This document shows, piece after piece, positions 45,935 through 57,500 of a stretch of DNA of 64,000 nucleotides. The stretch comes from Stomorhina lunata (lineage: Eukaryota; Arthropoda; Insecta; Diptera; Rhiniidae): assembly GCA_933228675.1 (NCBI GenBank), contig OW121743.1, forward strand, positions 65,359,540 through 65,423,539. The letters are read 5' to 3'. Position numbers and translations under genes: made by a program. Every line of letters begins with the position of its first letter. Within the stretch, counting starts at the first letter, position 1. Below the pieces are notes generated by a model. That model ran no database searches, was not told the origin of the DNA, and saw nothing but the letters and a program-made list of their open reading frames with translations.

Positions 45935-48900
45935 ATATTTTTCTATAGAAAAGTTGTTTAACAAAAAATTTTCTATAGTAAAAATTTTTTTACAAAAAAT
46001 TTTCTATAGTAAAAATTTTTTTACAAAAAATTTTCTATAGTTAAAATTTTTTTACAAAAAAATTTCTATAGAAAATTTTTTTAACGAAAAATTTTTTATA
46101 GAAAATTTTTTTTAACGAAAAATTTTTTATAGAAAATTTTTTTGAATGAAAAATTTTCTATAGAATATAAGGAAAAATTTTCTATAGAAAAATTTTTTCA
46201 ACGAAAAATTTTCTATAGAAATTTTTTTTAACGAAAAATTTTCTATAGAAAATTTTTTTTAACGAAAAATTTTCTATAGAAAATTTTTTTTAACGAAAAA
46301 TTTTCTATAGAAAATTTTTTTTAACGAAAAATTTTCTATAGAAAATTTTTTTTAATGAAAAATTTTCTACAGAAATTTTTTTTTAATGAAAAATTTTCTA
46401 TAGAAAATTTTTTTTAACGAAAAATTTTCTATAGAAAATTTCTTTTAACGAAAAATTTTCTAGAGAAAATTTTTTTTAACGAAAAATTTTCTATAGAAAA
46501 TTTTTTTTTACGAAAAATTTTCTATAGAAAATTTTTTTTAACCAAAAATTTTCTATAGAAAATTTTTTTTAACCAAAAATTTTCTATAGAAAATTTTTTT
46601 TAACGAAAAATTATCTATAGAAAATTTTTTTTAACGAAAAATTTTCTATAGAAAATTTTTTTTAACGAAAAATTTTCTATAGAAAATTTTTTTTAACGAA
46701 AAATTTTCTATAGAAAATTTTTTTTAACGAAAAATTTTCTATAGAAAATTTTTTTAACGAAAAATTTTCTATAGAAAATTTTTTTTAACGAAAAATTTTC
46801 CATAGAAAATTTTCTTTAACCAAAAATTTTCTATAGAAAATTTTTTTCAACCAAAAATTTTCTATAGAAAATTTTTTTTAACCAAAAATTTTCTATAGAA
46901 AATTTTTTTAACTAAAAATTTTCTATAGAAAATTTTTTTTAACCAAAAATTTTCTATAGAAAATTTTTTTTAACGAAAAATTTTCTATAGAAAATTTTTT
47001 TTAACGAAAAATTTTCTATAGAAAATTTTTTTTAACGAAAAATTTTCTATAGAAAATTTTTTTTAACGAAAAATTTTCTATAGAAAATTTTTTTTAACGA
47101 AAATTTTCTATAGAAAATTTTTTTTAACGAAAAATTATCTATAGAAAATTTTTTTTAACGAAAAATTTTCTATAGAAAATTTTTTTAACGAAAAATTTTC
47201 TATAGAAAATTTTTTTTAACGAAAAATTTTCTATAGAAAATTTTTTTTAACGAAAAATTTTTTTATAGAAAATTTTTTTTAACGAAAAATTTTCTATAGA
47301 AAATTTTTTTTAACGAAAAATTTTCTATAGAAAATTTTTTTTAACGAAAAATTTTCTATAGAAAATTTTTTTTAACGAAAAATTTTCTATAAAATTTTTT
47401 TTTTTTAACGAAAAATTTTCTATAAAATTTTTTTTTTTTAACGAAAAATTTTCTATAGAAATTTTTTTTTTAACGAAAAATTTTCTATAGAAATTTTTTT
47501 TTAACGAAAAATTTTCTATAGAAATTTTTTTTTTAACGAAAAATTTTCTATAGAAATTTTTTTTTTAACGAAAAATTTTCTATAGAAATTTTTTTTAACA
47601 AAAAATTTTCTATAGAAAATTTTTTTTAACGAAAAATTTTCTATAGAAATTTTTTTTTAACGAAAAATTTTCTATAGAAATTTTTTTTTAACGAAAAATT
47701 TTCTATAGAAATTTTTTTTTAACGAAAAATTTTCTATAGAAATTTTTTTTTAACGAAAAATTTTCTGTAGAAAATTTTTTTTAACGAAAAATTTTCTATA
47801 GAAAAATTTTTTTAACGAAAAATTTTCTATAGAAAAATTTTTTTTAACGAAAAATTTTCTATAGAAAATTTTTTTTAACGAAAAATTTTCTATAGAAAAT
47901 TTTTTTTAACGAAAAATTTTCTATAGAAAATTTTTTTTTTAACGAAAAATTTTCTATAGAAATTTTTTTTTAACGAAAAATTTTCTATAGAAATTTTTTT
48001 TTAACGAAAAATTTTCTATAGACGATTTTTTTTAACGAAAAATTATCTGTAGAAATTTTTTTTTAACGAAAAATTTTCTATAGAAAATTTTTTTTAACGA
48101 AAAATTTTCTATAGAAAATTTTTTTTAACGAAAAATTTTCTATAGAAAATTTTTTTTAACGAAAAATTTTCTATAGAAAATTTTTTTTAACGAAAAATTT
48201 TCTATAGAAAATTTTTTTTAACGAAAAATTGTCTATAGAAAATTTTTTTTAACGAAAAATTTTCTATAGAAAATTTTTTTTAACGAAAAATTTTCTATAG
48301 AAAATTTTTTTTAACGAAAAATTTTCTATAGAAAATTTTTTTTAACGAAAAATTTTCTATAGAAAATTTTTTTTAACGAAAAATTTTCTATAGAAAATTT
48401 TTTTTAACGAAAAATTTTCTATAGAAAATTTTTTTAACGAAAAATTTTCTATAGAAAATTTTTTTTAACGAAAAATTTTCTATAGAAAATTTTTTTTAAC
48501 GAAAAATTTTCTATAGAAAATTTTTTTAACGAAAAATTTTCTACAGAAAATTTTTTTTAACGAAAAATTTTCTATAGAAAATTTTTTTTAACGAAAAATT
48601 TTCTATAGAAAATTTTTTTTAACGAAAAATTTTCTATAGAAAATTTTTTTTAACGAAAAATTTTCTATAGAAAATTTTTTTTAACGAAAAATTTTCTATA
48701 GAAAATTTTTTTTAACGAAAAATTTTCTATAGAAAATTTTTTTTAACGAAAAATTTTCTATAGAAAATTTTTTTTAACGAAAAATTTTCTATAGAAAATT
48801 TTTTTTAACAAAAAATTTTCTATAGAAAATTTTTTTTAACGAAAAATTTTCTATAGAAAATTTTTTTTAACGAAAAATTTTCTATAGAAAATTTTTTTTA

Positions 48901-49735
48901 ACGAAAAATTTTCTATAGAAAATTTTTTTTAACGAAAAATTTTCTATAGAAAATTTTTTTTAACGAAAAATTTTCTATAGAAAATTTTTTTTAACGAAAA
49001 ATTTTCTATAGAAAATTTTTTTTAACGAAAAATTTTCTATAGAAAATTTTTTTTAACGAAAAATTTTCTATAGAAAATTTTTTTTAACGAAAAATTTTCT
49101 ACAGAAATTTTTTTTTAACGAAAAATTTTCTATAGAAAATTTTTTTTAACGAAAAATTTTCTATAGAAAATTTTTTTAACGAAAAATTTTCTATAGAAAA
49201 TTTTTTTTAACGAAAAATTTTCTATAGAAAATTTTTTTTAACGAAAAATTTTCTATAGAAAATTTTTTTTAACGAAAAATTTTCTATAGAAAATTTTTTT
49301 TAACGAAAAATTTTCTATAGAAAATTTTTTTTAACCAAAAATTTTCTATAGAAAATTTTTTTTAACGAAAAATTTTCTATAGAAAATTTTTTTTAACGAA
49401 AAATTTTCAATAGAAAATTTTTTTTAACGAAAAATTTTCTATAGAAAATTTTTTTTAACGAAAAATTTTCTATAGAAAATTTTTTTTAACCAAAAATTTT
49501 CTATAGAAAATTTTTTTTAACGAAAAATTTTCTATAGAAAATTTTTTTTAACGAAAAATTTTCTATAGAAAATTTTTTTTAACGAAAAATTTTCTATAGA
49601 AAATTTTTTTAACGAAAAATTTTCTATAGAAAATTTTTTTTAACGAAAAATTTTCTATAGAAAATTTTTTTTAACGAAAAAATTTTCTATAGAAAAATTT
49701 TTGTATAGAAATTTTTTCGTTAAAAAAAATTTAAA
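45935..49735. repeat. Free CTATAG satellite array D (31-bp unit)
   Basis: About 3.8 kb, roughly 120 units, mostly 31 bases (CTATAG, A4, T8, AACG, A5, T4). The unit is the reverse complement of the array B type (CGTT there, AACG here), so the two arrays lie in opposite orientation about 14 kb apart. Variation is mainly in T-run length and AACC or AATG for AACG. The edges are plain AT-rich DNA without E-element head or tail. Confidence 0.97.
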
Positions 49736-50590
49736 TTAACTTTTCTGATTTTTTGTATTTTAACCAAACCCCTAAAGTATGCTTTAAAAATTATATTTAA
49801 ACCTTTAACATACTTTCATCATTAAATTAGCATATTCGTGTGTCAAAAAATTTTGACATTTTATTGTGTTGATTTATATCTATTAATCTTTTGATTTGCA
49901 TAAGTAGTTCATCATTTCTTTGAACACAAATTTAATGCAAATTGTGGGATTTTAAACTATATGCATATTCAATATTTCAATATTTTCAATAAAGTTAAAA
50001 TCATAATCGTTTTAGTTGTCAATGGAAAACTTTTAGATTTTCAATGCAGTTGGTTTTTGAAACTTGAAATGCATATCATTATTATTTTATATTTCAGGCT
50101 TTCAAAAACTTTAGTTTATTACTCTTTACAAAATGTAACAAATTATTTTCTAGTGTGGGCTTATATTAGGTGTTCGAAAAAGAATGGTTATAAAAGTTTT
50201 TGTATATTAAAAGCGAGTTTTTTAAACTAAATATATATATATGTTATTTATATCTTTTAACATTTTTGAATTTTGTGATGAAGTATGAAATATTATTGTT
50301 CATGCAAAATTTTTTTTATCGCTCTCTTATAATAACCGGGATTTACTTTTATATTTTCATATTAAAAATTCTAGAAAAAAGATTTTTAGTATTGGTTTAT
50401 TCGGAAAGTTTTTCCCTGCAAAAAATTTATTTATTTAAGCCCAATTTAAAGTTAAAAGTGCATGAAATTGAAATTTAGAAAAAATTTTATTTTTTTGAAG
50501 TGCAATTGTATGGGTCCACTTTTTCGAGTTTATGGGGTTGTATCTCGGCAATATCATCACGACAATTGGCTAGAAGGCTAATACGGGGGA
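49736..50590. other. AT-rich DNA, nothing recognised
   Basis: Open frames at 49961-50230 and 50200-50478 are rich in Ile, Phe, Tyr and Lys, as expected of random AT-rich sequence. They show no domain or conserved motif. Confidence 0.45.
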
Positions 50591-50935
50591 TACGACTAGG
50601 GCAGATCAATAAGTCCGAATGCTTTTGGCTAAAACATAGGTTTTATACAAAAACTTATTTCATTTTTAACATAGTCTTCTTTTGGCTCTACTAAACTTCA
50701 CGTTTCTTCAATTTTTAATTCCCTTCGGAAAAATATGATTTTCCGAGGTCTTAAAAATAGCAATTTTTGGCAGATAATTTCGTCGTTTGAGTCAAATCTG
50801 TTTTCCCCGAGTTATTTCTTTAAGTTTGGGAACAAAATGTAGTTACTTGGGCCTATATCTGGACAACATGAATTTTTGCCATTGAAACTGCACTTTCCAT
50901 ATTGGGAGCAAATACGACAGCCATCTTGCAGAAAG
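50591..50935 (-). pseudogene. Mariner remnant (C-terminal)
   Basis: TACGACTAGGGCAGATCAAT at 50591 resembles a mariner terminus next to TA. Reading the minus strand from about 50915 gives SMAKIHVVQI, then, after a deletion of the second catalytic segment, SNYILFPNLKE-like residues and LGENRFDSNDEII, and finally PKEDYVKN near the C-terminus. These are the order and wording of mariner transposases (NRFDSNDEII is a standard block). Frames change several times. It abuts the LINE scrap at 50936. Confidence 0.65.
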
Positions 50936-51070
50936 CTTTCAAATACCTATGTCGTTATTTATGTCCACAGCGATGCCAAGGTAAACAAATTCTTTTACAA
51001 CCTCGAAGCTATAATTCTCAACGATCTCATGTGGTCCAATTCTTAAATTTGAATCGGTGGTACGGCAAAA
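50936..51070 (-). pseudogene. LINE reverse transcriptase fragment
   Basis: On the minus strand it reads TTDSNLRIGPHEIVENYS, then FEVVKEFVYLGIAVDINND, and breaks. This is the same RT block as at 175-285 (FEVVKxFVYLG), better preserved here. It is a short truncated copy with no other domain. Confidence 0.65.
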
Positions 51071-51454
51071 CTGTTCAAGATATCAATCATAACACTGGTC
51101 AACAAGTCTAAGTATCTAAGTCTAAGTATTTAATTTCGATGTATCATAGGCCCTAAGTACCAAAACACCCGAAATTTAAAATTCTAAGGATACGATTTTT
51201 TTTCTCTGTGAAAATCCGTAATTTGTCATATCCTTATCATATCTTGGGAATGGCTTATCTAAGTTCCTTGAATTCCGCCGGATTCACCACAAAATTTTCT
51301 TTAAGTCTTGATAAGACAATTGTTTCATATGGTCAACGATTGTGGAGTTTTTCACATAATAATTTAAAAAAAAAAACCTTTTTTTTGCAAAATCGAAAAA
51401 TTTTTATTTAAAAAAAAAAATATATATGGATATAGTAGAAGTGTTGGGGAGCTT

Positions 51455-51790
51455 AAGTTTTAAGCCTGGAAAACCTGAATTTGTACTGGGGCGGTACAAT
51501 CGGCCCCCAAAGAAGGGCACCTCGGACTCATAAATTACTTAAAACGATATTTAATTGTCATTTCCCAACCGATTAGGAAAATCATACTATATAACGAATA
51601 CATAGGTCAACTTCTACAAAAAAACATTGCTATGCTATCTCTTACGGTTTAAAAGATATTCGGCTTCAAAAAATAAAATTTTCAATTTTTGTGCCATACT
51701 GTACGGATTTTTTACTTATATCTGATCTATATATAACCCGATTTTCTGGATTTAAAGTTTCCTAAAAAAAATAACAACATATTCTACGAG
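51455..51790. repeat. Dispersed repeat, copy 2
   Basis: It matches 18140-18480 (ATCGGCCCCCAAAGAAGGGC, ATCATACTATATAACGAATA, TGTGCCATACTGTACGG). The class is unknown. A T12/G14 homopolymer pair follows at 51874-51899. Confidence 0.7.
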
Positions 51791-52329
51791 CAAGAAGTGT
51801 ATTAAAAGCTTTTCTTTGTAAAAAGTCATAAGTGCTTAAAGTTAATATTTAAAAAATAAACAATTTTTCCGCGTTTTTTTTTTTTGGGGGGGGGGGGGGT
51901 AAAAAGTATTTTAAGTGTTTTTTAGTTATTTAAAAAATTTCTTAAGAAACATTTAACATATTTATAATTTTTTAAAAGAAAACTTCACAAGGTTTATAAT
52001 TAAGTTACAAAATAACTTTTTGTTTATTCGGTGTTAGTACCAGAGTCTTTAAAATTAGACCAATTGTTTACAGAAATTTCAGTTTTGATGCATAATTCCT
52101 CCGAACGCACACGAGCTGCAAAAAATATTTTACCAAATTTTTATGGACCAAGGTGTTTTTAATTATATTGTAAAAGTACGTTGTCGCCCTGTTATTGGCC
52201 AAGCAACTAGAGTAAAAATACTCATTTTTGGAAATTTTTCAAATCTTTTTAGGAATTCTGGAATTTGCGCTACTAAAAATATATTTTTTTTTTAATTTTT
52301 GTATTTTTTTTTTTTCCTAAAATAAGTTA

Positions 52330-52755
52330 TGTTGAGATTGACAATAGATTCAACACAAGCACATGAACTTGTATTAAAACTATTTTTATTTGTCGAATGT
52401 TCTTCAAGTACTTTAACCTGAAGAACTCAATGTTAATAATAATTACACCTTTTAAATTTGGTTTATTACTGACACAAGAATTTATTTGTTCAATTGGTTT
52501 TATACAAATTAATTACAAAAGAAATTTAATACAAACTGACTCAACAATAATTGCATTTCTGCAATTGAACAATTTTCTTGGTTAATGCCCTAGTTATTAT
52601 ATTTTTCTGTGTTAATGCGGAATTTAAATAATTGCAAGAGTTGCAAATTAATATAATTAATAATACCTTAAATGTAGATTACAACAATGACACAAATAAT
52701 ATTATCAATAATGTAATAAATGTAATAAATTAATATGTTGACCTAAGTGTCAACA
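52330..52755 (-). repeat. 3' LTR of the BEL element
   Basis: Coding-strand 3' LTR, starting TGTTGACACTTAGGTC and ending TCTCAACA. It differs from the other LTR at a single position (C here near 52704, T in the other on the plus strand). Confidence 0.95.
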
Positions 52756-52766
52756 TTCTCCCCCGC
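52756..52766 (-). promoter_or_regulatory. Polypurine tract of the BEL element
   Basis: The coding strand reads GCGGGGGAGAA directly before the 3' LTR, the expected place for plus-strand priming. Confidence 0.85.
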
Positions 52767-52804
52767 ATTAACTCATGGTCGGTGATGACGCAAGTTGATC
52801 GAAT

Positions 52805-54575
52805 TCAGGTGTCCACTATATCAATGATGAAGGCCCCTGTGCGTGGGGCTGGCTGAGGAATATGGTTGTTGCATTTATAATTGGTGTTCTTGTGCTGTTT
52901 TGAATATTGTTTGAAGCCTAAGATGGCTATCAGGAGTGATACGGAGATGACCAGTGCGGAATAGCTTACGGTATGATGGTGGAGACTATTGGACTTGATG
53001 AGGTTTGGTATACGAATAACGGTTGATTCATTTAGTTGTCTGCTAAGAGAATTTAATTGGTTCAGATGGGTCTCGAGTTGGTTGTTGGTGGTGTTGAATA
53101 TTTTAGTTATCTCCTGTGGTTCGCTAATGTAATCTATAGGCATCAGTTGTGTGTATGACGTATGTAAGGTGTTAGATAACCCAAAATGACCTTGAATTGT
53201 GATGAAGGTACCCTTGAGTGTGCAGCTTGGTTCGAGCTCCAGTATTCCAGTGCCTCTTAATGTGTATTGGGTAGAGTTGGCACCGCAAACTGCTGAAATT
53301 TTTAATTTTGAGGTAGTTGCGAAGATCCATTTGTTTGCATTTTTTAGTTGTGTCCAAGTTGAATTGCCTATCAATTGAATGAACTTACACTTGGTTGTTT
53401 GTCGATTGTTAAATATGTTGAATTCGCAGGAATCGTTCTCTTCATTTTTTCTTAATTTGAACTGCTTGTTACTGCAGATAAAAACGTCACTCTTGGCCTC
53501 GATGCAGTTTGATAGTTCGTGAGTTGTGAATGGAATGTATTCGTCTCTATGGTGGTTTATAGCTAGAATTGATTCTTCTCCATTGATTGATATTAGAGTG
53601 TTGTTCTTTATAGTTGGGACGGGTATTATGTTGAACAGTTCTAAGAACTGATGGTTGACTAAAGGCAGGATGACTTCGAATATCACTTCGCCCTTTGTCA
53701 CTGCTCCCTTGACCTTCATTAATTTGTATAGTTGTATTAAACCGTCGTCTTCAATTGGAAGGGTTCGTTGTGTTGGAAGGTGCGCCTTTATTATACTTAG
53801 CTCTTGGCTTAGCTGTGTTGGGGACAACAAAAGTGGGCTAACCTTCCCATGGTGGCTGTCGGTTAAGACATCAATGATTTCCCTTTCAACTCTTTGTAAA
53901 TTTATTGCGGTTAACGTCAATTGGTTGGCTAAAAGAGATATTGATTGTGTTCGACTGATTTGATCAGATTGCTTGGCTATTGCATTCTCCTGTTCATTGA
54001 CCTTGTTGACAATTTCCATTAATTGTCCTTGAGAGTTGCGTTCATCTTGTTTGATGATATTAATGGTTGAGTCAATAATGGATGTTTGATTTTTAAGTAG
54101 TTGAAAAAGATAATCTGTTTCACCCTTAGCCTGCCTTATGGTGTTTGACATTTCATTTGCATAGTCGGAATCCAGAACTCCAAACAAGGACCGTGCGACG
54201 TTCCCTACAATATTGAGAGCTCCCCTCCTTACTCTGCTGCTTGAGAATAGCTCCTTCTCTTCAATCAATTCTTCCCTTAATTGATTTAAGTTCGTCGTCA
54301 ATATGTTGCAAGTGGAATTGTGTATAATGGGTGAACATAGTTGTTGCAAGGTAGTTGTTCCTGACTGGAAAGCCCTTAACTCGGAAATAAATGGTGATAG
54401 GTCGTAGTAGATCATTAGTCTCCATTCAGCCGTAATCAGTTTTACGCTTCCGATTCCCTCAAAGTACAATCCTGGGTTACTATGAAAATTTTTTATTTTA
54501 ACGTTCCTGCTCATTACCGCGGGGAGTAGGAGTAACGTTGTTATCAATGTGAGCAATATTGAGCTGGAAACAGAC
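52805..54575 (-). other. env: Envelope-like domain of the BEL element
   Basis: This is the C-terminal ~590 residues of the Pol frame. They open with a hydrophobic leader (SSILLTLITTLLLLPAVM, about 1390-1408). A furin-like site RVRR (1501-1504) is followed by a Gly/Ala-rich hydrophobic segment that could act as a fusion peptide, with a long helical region behind it. A transmembrane segment lies at about 1924-1941, before a short basic cytoplasmic tail. Cysteines and N-glycosylation sequons (NST, NQT, NNT) are scattered through the outer part. The plan resembles the Env of insect errantiviruses and the baculovirus F protein. A membrane-fusion role is inference. A separate spliced mRNA could express it, but no splice site was fixed. 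Confidence 0.75.
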
Positions 54576-57500
54576 CTAGGTTTTTTAAATTGTGGAATGT
54601 CTGGTTCATCAGCCTGTACTGAGTGAGTGGGCTTGGAAGCTTTACTTGTTTGCAATTCTTCCTCCTGAATTAGTGGCGCTAATCTGTGAATGGGTCTTCG
54701 CTTTATTCCGGAGGCTGTCTTTACATCTGCCACTCTAACCTTGCCATCGGTACCCTCATAAGTTTTGAGGATTCTTCCCAGCGGCCATTGCATTACTGGT
54801 AAATTGTCTTCCTTTATTATGACTAACCTTCCCTCCTTCGCATTTTCAGATGACGTTTTCCATTTCTGTTTTTCTTGTAGGTGGTGCAAATATTCCACGG
54901 ACCATCGAGTCCAAAATTCATGCTTAAGCTGAGATACAAGATTCCATCTCCTTGCCAAGGAAGTAGTTGTATTTGTTGCTTCAGAGTCTACTTGTGCCGT
55001 CAGTGGTTCTCCGATTAAAAAATGGCCGGGAGTCAATGCCGTTAAATCATTTGGATCACTAGACAGAGGTGTTAGTGGTCGTGAGTTTAGAATAGCCTCG
55101 ATTTCAATGATGACTGTTTCTAATTCCTCATGTGTCAAAGAAGCCGTTGATACGCTACGTAGTAATAATTGTTTTGCTGATTTAACAGCTGCCTCCCATA
55201 ACCCCCCGAAGTGGGGAGCGCGAGGAGGAATAAATTTGAATTCTATTCCATCATTACTGCAAGAACGAGTTATTGCTTCTTGTGCATGTTTGGTAAATAT
55301 AGCGGTCTTCAGTTCATTAAGCTGATTTTGTGCCCCAATGAAGTTTGTTGCGTTGTCCGAATATATGGTTTGACAACGTCCTCGACGTGCAATGAATCTC
55401 TTGAGAGCTCCAATGAATGCTTCTGTAGTAAGGTCGCTTACTACTTCTAAATGTACTGCTTTTGTTGAGAAACAGATGAATACTGCAATGTACACTTTGT
55501 GAGGTCTCTTACCTCTTAACTTGTAGTGGACCCACAGTGGACCACAGTAGTCAACTCCTGATATTAGAAATGGCCGAGTCGGGGTCACTCTACAGGCTGG
55601 CAATTCTCCCATAATTTGTTGCATTAGCTTCGGTCTTGCTCTTGTACATCGAACGCAGGATTGAACGATGTGTCTGGCCATTGACTTCCCCTTTATTATC
55701 CAAAATTGTTGTCTAGAGACGGATAGTAAGGTTTGTGGGCCGCAATGATGATTGTCGTGGTGCAGCATTCGCATTATTAATTTTGAAATTGGATCGTTGT
55801 ATGGAAGGAGTATCGGGTGTTTAGCATTGTATGAAATTCTTGAAGCATTTAACCTTCCACCGACGCGTAGTATATCATTTTCATCAAGGAAAGGTGACAA
55901 ACCGCATATGGAACTTTTCTTATCGAGTTCATCTCCTCTCTTAAGTGTACTCATTTCATTTTTAAATTCTGAGGATTGCATGGCCTTGACTATAAGAAGT
56001 TTAGCTGAATTGAGTTCTAGAGGGCTTAGTGTATTGTTAGCCGGTCTTTCATTCTTCGGTATCTTGGTATTGCGAATGAAACGCTGTATGTATGCTACAA
56101 TCCTTAGAAGTGTCTTGAACGAGTTGCGATTTTCGATTTTATATATGATATCTTCTAATGAAGCTGAAGTTGTTGAAAAAGCACTGACAGAAATTTGCCT
56201 TAATTCTTCGGAGGAAGACGGTGTCTGATGTTTATTAAACTCCTTTGGCCATTGATTGACGTTGCCGTGTAAAAACATTGGGCCAAAAAACCATAGGCTA
56301 CACTGTGATAATTTTTCTGGATTCACACCTCTTGAAATGAGATCAGCCGGATTTTGCTTTGAGCTGACGTGTCGCCATTGAATGCCTATGGTTTGTTCTT
56401 GGATCTTACTTACTCTATTCGCTACAAATGTGCGAAGAGAGGATGGTGCTGAATTGATCCAATGAAGCACTATCTCAGAATCCGACCATAGATATGTAGG
56501 TGTGTTTTCAGCTCGTAGTTCCTTTTTCACCTTTGTAGTGAGTTGGGCCCCAAGAAGAGCTGCACATAGCTCCAACCTTGGTAAAGTCACCTTTTTTATA
56601 GGAGCAATACGTGACTTGGCACATAGAAGTCTCACTATGAGTCGCCCATCTCGAAGCTTGGAACGTATGTATACTGTGGCGCCGTACGCCTTTTCAGAAG
56701 CATCTACGAATGTGTGTATCTGTGCATCGCTTGGACCTTCGCCATCAAACACGTGCCTGTTGATGTTTAAATTATTAAGATGTTTCAAATTTTGACGGAA
56801 TGTAGCCCATTGATTATTAAGGGTTGCTGGTAGTGGTTCATCCCATGAAAGTTGTAATTGCCATAGTTGTTGTATAAACATTTTAGCGGAGACCACCACT
56901 GGACCGGCGATTCCTAAAGGATCAAATATTCGGGCTAGATCTGATGTTACCGTGCGTTTGGTGATTTTATTGGTTTCTTGAATGTCTGCTCTGAGGCAAA
57001 GAACATCTGCCTTGGGATTCCATGTTAATCCCAAGATCTTGGTCGATTGGTTATCGAAATCTAGGTTCAGCTGTACATTTTCGGGGGGGATGCCACTTAA
57101 CAGCTTGGAGTGATTTGCGCACCATTTTCTTAGGTTAAAACCAGCTTCTTGTAACAGACTTGTCAATTGCCGTTGTATTTCTATTGCTGTTAGGAGGTTG
57201 TTGGATCCACTCATACCATCGTCCACATAAAAGTCGTGTTTTAATGCTGTAGCGCCTAATGGATATTTTTCCATGTTTCTATCTGCTAATTGTTGCAAAC
57301 ATTTTGTTGCCAAATAAGGGGCAGCAGAAGTTCCATACGTTACAGTATTAAGTTGGTATGTTCCTACTGCTTCATTTGAATTATTTCTCCAATAAATAAG
57401 TTGCATGTTACGGTCTTCGGGATCAATGAGAATTTGTCGATACATTTTTTCAATGTCCGTACAAAACACAAATGTTGGAGTTCGGAATCGTAATATCATT

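Noticed and set aside
49961..50478. Two ORFs of about 90 codons
   Set aside because: Composition is that of random AT-rich DNA (Ile, Phe, Lys, Tyr) and no motif or signal is visible.
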